Shown piece after piece: positions 6,300 to 13,732 of a DNA stretch of 14,272 nucleotides. The position numbers and the translations under genes were made by a program. The stretch is from the NCBI GenBank assembly GCA_902565325.1, contig CACFEM010000020.1:1-14272 (forward strand). The letters run 5' to 3'. Source of the stretch: an uncultured Pelagibacteraceae bacterium (lineage in GTDB: Bacteria > Pseudomonadota > Alphaproteobacteria > Pelagibacterales > Pelagibacteraceae). The notes below the pieces were generated by a model that was not told the DNA's origin, did no database searches, and was given only the letters and a program-made list of their open reading frames with translations. How positions within the stretch are numbered: the first letter of the stretch is position 1; each line of letters starts with the position of its first letter.

Positions 6300-6847
6300 T
6301 ATATTGTTTGTTGTTTCATTAATTCTTCTATTTGCTTAATCATTATTTTTGGTGATCTCATAGCAGGGTAAATTTCTTGCGCTTGCTCATAGCTTCTTAT
6401 TGCTTTTTCATAATTCTTTAGCTGAATATTTACTAAACCCTGCCCTGCTAAAGCTCCAAAGTGTCTTTGTTCTAAGGCTAATACTTGATCTATATCATTT
6501 TGAGATTTTTCAAATTCTCCTAGCATATAAAGCACAGTTGCTCTTTTATTCCAAGCTTCAGCCCAACTTTGATCTAGATTAATAACCTCAGTAAAAATAT
6601 CTTTTGCTTTTATATAGTTTTGATCTCTCACAAATTGAGAACCTTCCTCTAATCTTGCAGTAAGTTTTTCATCTGTTGGATGGGTGCTCCACAAGGCCCA
6701 AATTTCTTGTTCAATTATAAAAGCTACTTTTGATTTATTTGCTTTTAACTCATTAAATAATTGGTTCAGTCTAGTATCTCTTTCGTTTGCTAAAGAACTA
6801 ACTTGTGAAAATAAATAAAATAAAATTACTAAGAATAACTTCTTCAT
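6299..6847 (-). CDS. Exported tetratricopeptide-repeat protein
   Basis: This 182-residue protein has a signal peptide at residues 1-20 (MKK, hydrophobic core, cleavage near SLA-NE), so it is periplasmic or membrane-attached. An IEQEIWALWSTHPTDEKL segment at 45-62 precedes about three TPR units at 63-94, 95-128 and 129-162, with AEAWNKRATVLYMLGEF and HFGALAGQGLVNIQLKNYEKAI showing the helical-hairpin pattern. I recall this arrangement from small alphaproteobacterial TPR proteins. The role is presumably as a protein-protein scaffold; no partner is apparent. It is 40 bases downstream of the small exported protein gene and overlaps the SRAP gene start. No clear Shine-Dalgarno sequence precedes the ATG; GATAATAT in the gap could be a -10 box but is weak. 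Confidence 0.88.
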   Translation of the reverse strand: MKKLFLVILFYLFSQVSSLANERDTRLNQLFNELKANKSKVAFIIEQEIWALWSTHPTDEKLTARLEEGSQFVRDQNYIKAKDIFTEVINLDQSWAEAWNKRATVLYMLGEFEKSQNDIDQVLALEQRHFGALAGQGLVNIQLKNYEKAIRSYEQAQEIYPAMRSPKIMIKQIEELMKQQTI

Positions 6848-6887
6848 ATTTAGATATTATCAAATATTAGAATTAGAGTCTTTGGTC

Positions 6888-7343
6888 TTAAGTGTCTTTG
6901 TTGTTATTTTTACAACTATAAAAAGAAATATCTTTTTCTTTTTCCTCTTGTTTTATATTGGTTGTGATTTCGTGAATAAGTTCACCAGTTTTTCTAGTAT
7001 AGACTGCAGACTCTGAATAATTCCTCTCTTTATCGAATGCTTGAATTAAGAATATATCTTTATTCGAAATTTTAACCTCTAAATCAATTTTATTAAAAAA
7101 TTCTGATAAATTTTTAACATTTAAAACGTCTGGTGTTTTAGACTCGATTATTAACTTATTAATATCTTCTCTTTTAATTTGATCTTTTGTGAAAGACTCA
7201 AAGTTATGTTCTGGATTTTTTAAAATTACTTTTTCAAATTTACAATTTAAGTTCAAATCAGAATTTAGGGTAATATTTGTATTTTGAGCTTGAGCAAAAC
7301 TAAGACAACATAATAAGCTAAATATTGAAAGAATGATTTTCAT
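6888..7343 (-). CDS. Small exported protein of unknown function
   Basis: This 151-residue protein is not one I recognise. Residues 1-20 form a good signal peptide (MKIILSIFSLLCCLSFAQAQ, cleavage at AQA-Q), so the product should be periplasmic or surface-exposed. The mature part is Lys/Asn-rich, mostly predicted beta strand, and has two cysteines (Cys34 and Cys144) that could pair in a disulfide. There are no repeats, membrane helices or catalytic motifs. Its ATG directly follows the tesA stop with no gap, so it belongs to the same transcript. Base composition matches its neighbours. The reading frame, signal peptide and operon position argue that it is a real gene. Confidence 0.75.
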   Translation of the reverse strand: MKIILSIFSLLCCLSFAQAQNTNITLNSDLNLNCKFEKVILKNPEHNFESFTKDQIKREDINKLIIESKTPDVLNVKNLSEFFNKIDLEVKISNKDIFLIQAFDKERNYSESAVYTRKTGELIHEITTNIKQEEKEKDISFYSCKNNNKDT

Positions 7344-7955
7344 TTAATTAATTATATTAATAATACTTTTTTTTATTGTTTCACTTACTTTAATTGTTCC
7401 ATCTTTGTTGGGATGTATACCGTCTTGTTGATTCAAACTTGGATTAAGTGCCACACCTTCAAGAAGAAATGGGATTAATGCTAAATTATACTTTTTTGAT
7501 AACTTTGGATAAATAGCATCAAACTCTTTTTTATATTTTTCCCCATGTGTATCTGGCGCTACCATTCCAGCTAAAATAATTTTAATTTTTTTATTCTGAG
7601 CAACTTTTATTATTTGTTCTAAATTTCTTTCTGTTTCCTCTGGTTGAATTCCTCTGAGCATATCATTAGCTCCTAATCCTAAAATAATTAAATCAATACC
7701 TGGCTCTGATAAACTCCAATCTGCCCTATTCAATCCACCTGATGATGTGCTTCCAGAGACACTTCCATTTATAATTTTGATATTTAAACCAGCTTGCTTA
7801 AGATTGTTTTCTAAAACTATTGATAAATGATGTTCTTTAGGTAATCCATAACCAGCCATCAAACTATCACCGAATAAAACTACCTTTTCTATTGCACTTG
7901 CGTTTATGTGCACTAGAAAGAATATCAAAATTTTAATAAATATAGTTTTATTCAT
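7344..7955 (-). CDS. tesA: TesA-like periplasmic GDSL (SGNH) esterase / lysophospholipase
   Basis: From the ATG at 7955-7953 this is 203 residues. An in-frame ATG at 7991 would add 12 residues in front of a signal peptide (MNKTIFIKILIFFLVHINASA), so the shorter start is preferred. All SGNH blocks are present: GDSLMAGYG with Ser31, NGSVSGSTSSGG at 63-74 (oxyanion Gly), LGANDMLRG with Asn97, and DGIHPN with Asp178 and His181. Alignment with E. coli TesA is evident throughout (QPEET, AIYPKL, LLPF-like segments). Homologues hydrolyse acyl thioesters, lysophospholipids and aryl esters in the periplasm. Its neighbour on the opposite strand is ybbA-ybbP, the same divergent arrangement as in E. coli. 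The start codon is interleaved with that of ybbA in a CATG. A weak AAGAAGAG lies upstream. Confidence 0.93.
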   Translation of the reverse strand: MNKTIFIKILIFFLVHINASAIEKVVLFGDSLMAGYGLPKEHHLSIVLENNLKQAGLNIKIINGSVSGSTSSGGLNRADWSLSEPGIDLIILGLGANDMLRGIQPEETERNLEQIIKVAQNKKIKIILAGMVAPDTHGEKYKKEFDAIYPKLSKKYNLALIPFLLEGVALNPSLNQQDGIHPNKDGTIKVSETIKKSIINIIN

Positions 7956-8619
7956 GAGTGCTCTTCTTAAATTAAAAAAAATAAATCTCAAATACCAAAC
8001 TGGTAAAGATAGTATCAGTGTTTTAAAGAATATTGATTTAAATATTAAGAAAAAAGAAACTGTATCAGTAGTTGGAGAAAGTGGCTCAGGTAAAACAAGT
8101 TTAATAATGTTAATTGGAGGCTTAGAAAAACCTACTTCTGGTAAAATAATTTTTAATGATCAAGAAATAACAAACCTTAGTGAAGACGAAGTATCTGAGG
8201 TAAGAAAGAAAAATATTGGAATAATATTTCAGTCGTTTTATTTAATTCCTAATTACACAGCAGTTGAAAATGTTGCTTTAACGCTTGAACTTAATAATTA
8301 TAAAAAACCAGAAAAAGAGGCTAAAATTTTATTAGATCGTTTTGGTTTAAAACATCGTTTTAATAATTTACCAAGTCAATTATCAGGTGGTGAACAACAA
8401 AGGGTTGCTATCGCCAGGGCAATAGCGATGAAGCCCGAATTAATCTTAGCAGATGAACCAACAGGAAACTTAGATACTGAAAATTCTATAATGATTGCAA
8501 ATATTTTATTTAAGTATGTAAAAGAAGAAGGTTCCTCTTTAATCATGGTAACTCATGACCCTAAACTTGCTGACAAAGCTAAAAGAAAAATAAAAATTAA
8601 AGATGGAAAAATTAAATAA
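7954..8619 (+). CDS. ybbA: YbbA-like ABC transporter ATP-binding protein (LolD/MacB type)
   Basis: This 221-residue protein contains the full ABC ATPase set: Walker A GESGSGKTS at 41-49, Q-loop FQSFYLIPN with Gln93, signature LSGGEQQRV at 143-151, Walker B LILADEPTGNLD with Glu168, and the H-loop VTHD with His201. QSFYLIP and TAVENV are close to E. coli YbbA (QSFMLIP, NALENV). I choose the ATG at 7954, giving MSALLKLKKINL; an in-frame ATG at 7906 would add 16 residues antisense to the tesA signal peptide. No Shine-Dalgarno sequence precedes 7954, so it may be leaderless. It pairs with the FtsX-type permease downstream (17-base overlap) in a mechanotransmitter-type ABC complex at the inner membrane, probably acting on envelope lipids or secreted substrates with TesA; the exact substrate is unknown. 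Confidence 0.93.
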   Translation: MSALLKLKKINLKYQTGKDSISVLKNIDLNIKKKETVSVVGESGSGKTSLIMLIGGLEKPTSGKIIFNDQEITNLSEDEVSEVRKKNIGIIFQSFYLIPNYTAVENVALTLELNNYKKPEKEAKILLDRFGLKHRFNNLPSQLSGGEQQRVAIARAIAMKPELILADEPTGNLDTENSIMIANILFKYVKEEGSSLIMVTHDPKLADKAKRKIKIKDGKIK

Positions 8620-11137
8620 TCCTTCAGAATTTAGTTTAATTTTTAAATATGCTTTAAAAGACTTAAGCAGAAATTATCATAAAATTTCTAGTATCATTGT
8701 TACGCTATTTATAAGTCTTTTTATCTTAAGTGCTATTTTCACAATTGAAGATAGTCTTAAAAAAGAACTTAATGATAATGCCAAAGCACTTTTAGGTGGA
8801 GATTTAGAGATTGATTACAATCGTAATCAAGGAAATTTAGATTTAGTCAACCAAGTAAAAGAATTTGCAACTGTTTCTCAAATGATTGAGTTCAGTACTA
8901 TGCTTTCAACTACTGGCAGAGAAAAAAATAAATCATTATTTACTAGAATTAAAACTGTGGATGAAAAATATCCTTTATATGGAAATGTTGTTTATGAACC
9001 AATTGGTGCTTATGAAAGAATGCAAAAAGAACCTAACACTATCCTGATCAATGAAAGTTTATCAAAAACTCTTAATATAAGAATTAATGAAACAGTAAAA
9101 GTTCAAGATCAAAATTTTACAGTAATTGGAATTATTAAATCAGTACCAGATGTAAGCGGATTTGTTGCATTTGGCGATTGGGCTTTAGCAGGAAAACAAA
9201 CTTTAGAAATTTTAAAACTAAATGGAATTGGAAGCTTTTTAAACTATGAATATAAAGTAAAGTTTAATGACAATGATAAGCCAGAAGAAATTGAACAACG
9301 AATTGAAGAAATCTTTAAAGACGATCAAAAAGTTAAACTTAGATATCCTGAAAATTCTGCAAGTGGTATAAAGAGAATTATTAATAATTTTTCTCAATTT
9401 TTATCTCTCGTATCTATCAGTGCAATGTTGATAGCGGGTATTGGAATAGCAAATACTTTGCTTTCTTTTATTAATCAAAACAATATGTCGATAGCTGTAC
9501 GAAAAGCAGTTGGCTTTTATTCAGGTAATATTAAAACTCTATATTATCTGCAGTTATTTATACTTTTATTTATTATCACTGTTGTTGCTTATGGATCGAG
9601 TTTTTTAATTGTACCAATAGCAGATAAATATTTATCCGATGGATTAGGATTGAATGTTTATCCAGTGTTTTCTTTACTAAATTTTTTAAAAATATTTTTA
9701 GTGGGATTATTGGTTCTAGTAATTTTTTCTATCCCAACAATCAGTTCTATTGATCAAGTAAAAGCGTCTAATTTATTTAGAAACGTATTTCAAAACCTTC
9801 AATTTTATTATTCTAAGAGATCAGTTGTTCTTAGCTTTGTTTTATTATCTATCTTAATTTTATTATTCACAGTTGGATCTGAACAGCCTTCTTATAGCTT
9901 GGGCTACTTTGCTGCTTTTTTTGTGTGTTTAATTGTATTTTTCTTACTTTCAAAATTAATCATTTTTTTCCTAAAAAAATTCAAATCTAGTTCAATAATT
10001 TCTTTAAAAGTTTCAATTAAAAATATTACCCAAACAAAAAGTATAACTCCCATTACAGTTATGTCTCTTGGCTTAGGGGTTACTTTATTATTAACGTTGG
10101 CTTTAGTTGGTACAAACTTTCAAAGAGAAATTGCTAAATCTATTCCTGATATTGCACCTGATTATTTCTTCGTAGGCATTCAAAAAGGAGAAAGAGAAAA
10201 ATTTGAGCAAGGTATTTTAAATATGGATCCAAATGCATCTATTGAAATTGTGCCAATGGTATCCTCTGGAATTGTTAAAATTAATGGTGTGGATCCTAAC
10301 ACTTATATTAAACCAGATAATGATAGTTATTGGGTAATTGGTAGCGAACGAAGATCATCATGGGTAGAAAATGTTCCTGAAGATAATCCAATTTTAGAAG
10401 GTGATTGGTGGGATTTATCAAACCCTAATCAACTTCAAATATCTTTAGATGCAAAAGTTGCTAAAGATTTAAATATCCAGTTAGGTGATATTTTTACTTT
10501 AAATGTTTATGGGCGTGAAATTGATGGAGAGGTCATTAATTTTAGAGAAGTAGATTATCGAGATTTAAGCATCAACTTTGCAATGTTATTTAATCCTCAA
10601 TTTGCAAAAAACATACCTCATGAATATTTAGCTACTGCAAAATTTAATTCAAATAAATTTGATGAAACTGAAATGCTTGAAATCATGCCGAGTTTATCAA
10701 TGATAAAAATTGCAGATTACTTATCTAAAGTTACAGCTGTTTTGAATAAGGTATTTATTGCAGTTACTTTAATTTCAGCAGTTACTATTGTTATTGGTTT
10801 AATTGTGATTTCAAGTGCAATTATGGTTCAAGGAAAAGTAAAAGAATATCAAAATTTAGTCTTTAAAATTTTAGGTTTTTCAAAAAAACAAATTGTTTTT
10901 TCATCGTTAATTGAATTCATCATTATTTTTAAATCTGTAATTTTAATTGCAATATTCTTTGCAGTGATTGGTTCAAAATTTATTATGGAAAATATTTTTG
11001 AGCTAGTGTGGATGTTTGACTTTAAAGTTTTAATTTATTTAGGATTTTCAATTGGCTTTGTCACTTTAATTTTAATATTGCTAACAAACCTAAAATATCT
11101 AAATCCTAAAGTTTATCCTCTTATAAGAAATCAATAA
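8603..11137 (+). CDS. ybbP: YbbP-like FtsX-family ABC transporter permease
   Basis: This is a large 844-residue inner-membrane protein, slightly longer than E. coli YbbP (about 804). It has an N-terminal helix at about 28-48, a long extracytoplasmic domain (about 50-255), and a first FtsX helical block at about 265-385 including SISAMLIAGIGIANTLLSFI followed by the coupling element VRKAVGF. Two linking helices follow at about 410-455, then a helix at about 490-510 (MSLGLGVTLLLTLALVG). A second extracytoplasmic domain (about 515-705) and a C-terminal FtsX block from about 712, including GKVKEYQNLVFKILGFSKK, complete the duplicated YbbP layout of about ten helices. Its start overlaps the ATPase gene by 17 bases, so the two are coupled. 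Its TAA abuts the convergent carbonic-anhydrase-like stop. Family role: ATP-driven conformational work on periplasmic substrates, likely lipids or lipoproteins. Confidence 0.92.
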   Translation: MEKLNNPSEFSLIFKYALKDLSRNYHKISSIIVTLFISLFILSAIFTIEDSLKKELNDNAKALLGGDLEIDYNRNQGNLDLVNQVKEFATVSQMIEFSTMLSTTGREKNKSLFTRIKTVDEKYPLYGNVVYEPIGAYERMQKEPNTILINESLSKTLNIRINETVKVQDQNFTVIGIIKSVPDVSGFVAFGDWALAGKQTLEILKLNGIGSFLNYEYKVKFNDNDKPEEIEQRIEEIFKDDQKVKLRYPENSASGIKRIINNFSQFLSLVSISAMLIAGIGIANTLLSFINQNNMSIAVRKAVGFYSGNIKTLYYLQLFILLFIITVVAYGSSFLIVPIADKYLSDGLGLNVYPVFSLLNFLKIFLVGLLVLVIFSIPTISSIDQVKASNLFRNVFQNLQFYYSKRSVVLSFVLLSILILLFTVGSEQPSYSLGYFAAFFVCLIVFFLLSKLIIFFLKKFKSSSIISLKVSIKNITQTKSITPITVMSLGLGVTLLLTLALVGTNFQREIAKSIPDIAPDYFFVGIQKGEREKFEQGILNMDPNASIEIVPMVSSGIVKINGVDPNTYIKPDNDSYWVIGSERRSSWVENVPEDNPILEGDWWDLSNPNQLQISLDAKVAKDLNIQLGDIFTLNVYGREIDGEVINFREVDYRDLSINFAMLFNPQFAKNIPHEYLATAKFNSNKFDETEMLEIMPSLSMIKIADYLSKVTAVLNKVFIAVTLISAVTIVIGLIVISSAIMVQGKVKEYQNLVFKILGFSKKQIVFSSLIEFIIIFKSVILIAIFFAVIGSKFIMENIFELVWMFDFKVLIYLGFSIGFVTLILILLTNLKYLNPKVYPLIRNQ

Positions 11138-11551
11138 TTAGAATTTAGTAATTTTACTATCCAAAGAAATTAAATTTAATTCTACTTTCAATTTTGGAAA
11201 TCTTTTTTTTATTTGTTTTTTTATTTTAGAAAACGACTCTTTGTGAATTTTTTTTTCATTTACCGGACTAAATTCTTTATTTCCATTAGCAATTTTAGCT
11301 GCGCCACAATCTTTATGATTGATTACAATTAATTTTTCTATTTTATGTAATTGAATAGAAGTTCCTAAATTGTCATAAAACGTTTGATGCCATTTTTTGA
11401 ATTTATTATGTGTAACACCAATAGCTGCACCTGCAATTGTGAATGCACTATATTTTCCTGTTAATTTTTTTTTCTTTAAATGATTATGAACCAAATGTTG
11501 AAATCGTGGATCCATACAAGATAACACCATTGCTTTAAATTTTAATTTCAT
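11138..11551 (-). CDS. Minimal beta-carbonic-anhydrase-like zinc protein
   Basis: From the ATG at 11551-11549 this is 137 residues; a TTG one codon upstream is also in frame but less likely. SCMDPR gives Cys12, Asp14 and Arg16 (the CxDxR signature), and INHKDCGAAK gives His79 and Cys82 (HxxC), together the Cys-His-Cys zinc site of beta-carbonic anhydrases, with Asp/Arg as the catalytic dyad. FTIAGAAIG matches the usual RNAGA-like segment but lacks the Arg-Asn. At 137 residues it is well below the common 190-230, so it is a minimal type or a divergent relative without proven CO2 hydration activity. There is no signal peptide. The ATG overlaps the SOUL gene stop by one base (TGATG), so it is coupled to it as last gene of the unit. 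Lysine content is high, especially at 25-28 and 110-120. Confidence 0.8.
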   Translation of the reverse strand: MKLKFKAMVLSCMDPRFQHLVHNHLKKKKLTGKYSAFTIAGAAIGVTHNKFKKWHQTFYDNLGTSIQLHKIEKLIVINHKDCGAAKIANGNKEFSPVNEKKIHKESFSKIKKQIKKRFPKLKVELNLISLDSKITKF

Positions 11552-12117
11552 CAATTTAATTCAACTTTAAACATAGCCTCGTTTCTTCTATTCATTGGAA
11601 GGGTAAATGGGCTATCATAGGTTGCTCTAATAGGTGGGCTTATAATTGATATATTGTTTTTTTGTAACTCTTTTTCTAAAATTTCTTTATGCTTAAGAAA
11701 ATTTCCATCTGAAGCTCGTCCAGAATATCTCAGCACCGCGTAGTATCCTCCTTCAATATTAACTATTTTAACGTCTTCTCTGCTTGGATTTGGTGCATTT
11801 TCTGAGTTAAATTTAGATGGTAAATAAAATTGCATACTCATATTTCCATTTTTCTCAACTTGAGTAACTGGAGTTGTCATTTTAATTTTCTCTTGAGTAT
11901 CGTTTCTGCCTGAAATGTAATTAAATAACTTTCTAAAATTACTATCTATTCCAGATGTCATTGTTTCCACCGCTAAACGATCTGAATATTTTCTAATCTC
12001 ATAAACTTCATTTTTAGAGACAACTTCATAATTTGCTTCTTCGTAAGCCATAACTGTAGAATAAGGTAAAACAAATAAAGTACAAAATACTAAAAGATAA
12101 AGTTTAATAATTTTCAT
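11551..12117 (-). CDS. Exported SOUL family haem-binding protein
   Basis: This 188-residue protein has a signal peptide at 1-24 (hydrophobic 5-20, cleavage near VMA-YEE), so it acts in the periplasm. SOUL/HBP hallmarks follow: YEVVSKNEVYEIRKY at 30-44, KIKMTTPVTQ at 77-86, MQFYLPS at 95-101, YYAVLRYSGRASD at 125-137 and the C-terminal YDSPFTLPMNRRNEAMF at 167-183. The family binds haem or other tetrapyrroles through a hydrophobic groove; in bacteria the role is mostly unproven and may be haem buffering. It follows the GNAT-like gene by two bases and overlaps the carbonic-anhydrase-like gene by one, so it is the middle gene of a three-gene unit. No Shine-Dalgarno sequence is evident. Haem iron ligands cannot be fixed from the sequence. 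Confidence 0.92.
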   Translation of the reverse strand: MKIIKLYLLVFCTLFVLPYSTVMAYEEANYEVVSKNEVYEIRKYSDRLAVETMTSGIDSNFRKLFNYISGRNDTQEKIKMTTPVTQVEKNGNMSMQFYLPSKFNSENAPNPSREDVKIVNIEGGYYAVLRYSGRASDGNFLKHKEILEKELQKNNISIISPPIRATYDSPFTLPMNRRNEAMFKVELN

Positions 12118-12119
12118 TG

Positions 12120-12674
12120 TTACATAACTTTATATTCAAAATTTTGTGTAGTTTCATTAATTTGAATTAATTTGGCTCCATTTCTCTCATGAAAATTAGT
12201 TGCCATTTCTGTTAGAGGTGAAAGAGTTACCAATCTATTTAAATGATTAGATTTTTTAATTTTTTTGAATACTTCTTTTACTATTAATTTTCCTCCACCC
12301 TTTTTTTTAGACCATACGGTGTAAGCAATTGCTATTTGACCACCAGCCTGATCTCTCATTGCTGTTTGTAGAAATGCATCAGTGCTTAATTTTTCTAACT
12401 CTTCAACACTTTTTGGAATTTCATTTGTATAAGCAAAACACATTACAGCATGAATTTCTCCTTTATATTCAACTCCAAAAATTTTTCTTCCGTATCCCGT
12501 TCTAAATTTATTATCTAACTCCGGTCTTACAGGATCTTCATCTGTATTACATTCTTTTAGCTCAATAAGTTTTGCACCTTTAACCCAACCAAAAAAGTTA
12601 TCAATATTTTTACTTAAGACTTGTCTATTTTTTCTTAATCTAGCCTTAATTCTTGGATTAAATTTTTTTTTCAT
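12120..12674 (-). CDS. GNAT-like acetyltransferase-fold protein of unknown substrate
   Basis: This 184-residue soluble protein is very basic at the N-terminus (residues 2-22, KKKFNPRIKARLRKNR). The C-terminal half resembles the GNAT core: AIAYTVWSKKKGGGKLIVKEVF at 115-136 fits beta-4 plus the acyl-CoA pyrophosphate loop (KKGGGK), and RLVTLSPLTEMATNFHERNGAKL at 147-169 fits the beta-5/alpha-4 segment ending in the GNAT-typical FHERNGA. NETTQNFEYKV follows. I associate similar sequences with marine cyanobacterial, phage and SAR11 'N-acetyltransferase' annotations, from memory and unverified. The substrate is unknown. It starts the unit that continues with the SOUL and carbonic-anhydrase-like genes. 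A 46-base AT-rich gap upstream could hold a promoter. Two candidate ligand cysteines (42, 79) are present but have no motif. Confidence 0.65.
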   Translation of the reverse strand: MKKKFNPRIKARLRKNRQVLSKNIDNFFGWVKGAKLIELKECNTDEDPVRPELDNKFRTGYGRKIFGVEYKGEIHAVMCFAYTNEIPKSVEELEKLSTDAFLQTAMRDQAGGQIAIAYTVWSKKKGGGKLIVKEVFKKIKKSNHLNRLVTLSPLTEMATNFHERNGAKLIQINETTQNFEYKVM

Positions 12675-12720
12675 AATTAAAATTTAAACATTTATTTAAA
12701 ATTTAGTATGTGTAAAAAAA

Positions 12721-13467
12721 TCATATTAGATAATCATATAATAGCTTTGTGCTTGATACTAAAATTAGAGCATATATAAAATTGTAAAATAATTTTTCTT
12801 CAATAATTTTAAGTAATTTATATCCAATCAATATTCCTAATAATGCAACTGGAAATAATATTGCTGACTGTTTAAAAGATTCTAAATTTGTCATAGACAA
12901 ATTAATATACAAAGGGAGTTTAATTAAATTCACAAAAGTGAAAAAAAATATTCTTGTTCCAACATAGATTTCTTTTTTCATTCTAAGTGGAAGTAAGTAA
13001 AGACTGGTTGGAGTTCCTCCAGCATGCACACAAAAACTTGTAAAACCTGCAACCACAGAACAAGCTCCACCTTTTAAAAAATTTTTCTCAGATTGTTTTT
13101 CTTTGTCTTTTTTAAAAAAGAAATAATGACCTGCAAATAAAAAGCCCATCACACCAATTATAAATTTTAACAAATCTTCTGAAAAATATGAAAAAGTTAA
13201 AGATCCAATAATTATACCAATAGCTGCAAATGGAACCATTAATTTCAAAGTTCCTAAATCAAATTCTTTTCTATATTTATAAACAGCAATGAAATCTGAA
13301 AATATTAAAATCGGTAAAATAATTCCTAAAGCTTGATTTAGTGGCATCACTATAGTCATTAAGGGAACTGAAATTAAAGTCATGGAACCACCTAGGCCTG
13401 ATTTTGCAATTCCGTATAAAATTATGGCTGGAACAACTGTAAAAAAAAATAATAAGTTTATTTCCAT
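12721..13467 (-). CDS. TauE/SafE (TSUP) family membrane exporter
   Basis: This 248-residue protein has about eight membrane helices, a normal TSUP size. The two homologous halves are visible: KSGLGGSMTLISVPLM at residues 22-37, and GFTSFCVHAGGTPTSLYLLP at about 141-160 followed by KEIYVGTRIFFFTFVNLIKLPLY. A cytoplasmic charged loop (FFFKKDKEKQSEKN) separates the halves. The family moves sulfur-containing or other small organic anions such as sulfite or sulfoacetate across the inner membrane; no local sulfur-metabolism gene fixes the substrate. Its ATG lies inside the last codons of the small GNAT gene (10-base overlap), so it is coupled to it. Direction of transport is unknown. Confidence 0.92.
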   Translation of the reverse strand: MEINLLFFFTVVPAIILYGIAKSGLGGSMTLISVPLMTIVMPLNQALGIILPILIFSDFIAVYKYRKEFDLGTLKLMVPFAAIGIIIGSLTFSYFSEDLLKFIIGVMGFLFAGHYFFFKKDKEKQSEKNFLKGGACSVVAGFTSFCVHAGGTPTSLYLLPLRMKKEIYVGTRIFFFTFVNLIKLPLYINLSMTNLESFKQSAILFPVALLGILIGYKLLKIIEEKLFYNFIYALILVSSTKLLYDYLI

Positions 13468-13727
13468 TTATTTAATGATTTTAATAATTTCGATCCTAAA
13501 GGGCTAATTGGTTCCTGAAGTATTATTTCTTTTCCGGTTTTTTGTTTTACTAATTGTAATAGTTTAGTTGCTAACCCTTGTTTTCTAAAAATTGGATTAA
13601 CAAAAATATACTCTACCTCACCTTTTTCATTAAATCTAACAAAGCCTATTGTTGTATTTTCGTTTTTAAAGGTAAAAACTCCCTCAGTTTCCTCAATTTT
13701 AAAATTTGAAACTTCCAGGCTGTTCAT
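13458..13727 (-). CDS. Small GNAT family N-acetyltransferase
   Basis: This 89-residue protein comprises little more than the GNAT core: beta strands at 18-32 and 36-44, then the acetyl-CoA loop VNPIFRKQGLATKLLQLV at 43-60, with Arg48-Lys-Gln-Gly51-Leu-Ala53 matching R/QxxGxG/A. It is shorter than usual (140-170), similar to compact YjdJ/YidJ-like or GNAT-like forms. The frame is intact and no frameshift is seen, so it is probably not a pseudogene. The ATG is five bases after the stop of the 54-residue membrane protein gene, and the 3' end overlaps the TauE gene by 10 bases. The acceptor substrate is unknown. Confidence 0.82.
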   Translation of the reverse strand: MNSLEVSNFKIEETEGVFTFKNENTTIGFVRFNEKGEVEYIFVNPIFRKQGLATKLLQLVKQKTGKEIILQEPISPLGSKLLKSLNKWK

Positions 13728-13732
13728 GAAGC

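Noticed and set aside
7906..7953. Upstream in-frame ATG for ybbA adding 16 residues
   Set aside because: The added residues read antisense to the tesA signal peptide, resemble no ABC N-terminus, and the protein from 7954 already starts at the usual place before the first beta strand.
7956..7991. Upstream in-frame ATG for tesA adding 12 residues
   Set aside because: It would put RFIFFNLRRAL ahead of an already complete signal peptide and run into ybbA.
11552..11554. TTG start for the carbonic-anhydrase-like gene
   Set aside because: The ATG one codon later overlaps the SOUL stop as TGATG, a standard coupling arrangement, so the ATG is preferred.
12675..12720. AAATTTAAA/TTTAAAATTT hairpin and T-run downstream of the TauE gene as terminator
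   Set aside because: All A/T, with an imperfect right arm (one extra A); the T-run lies directly after the stop codon, ahead of the hairpin on the minus strand rather than after it.
13458..13727. Small GNAT gene as a degraded pseudogene
   Set aside because: The acetyl-CoA loop is intact, the frame is unbroken and both ends are coupled to neighbours; compact GNATs of this size exist.
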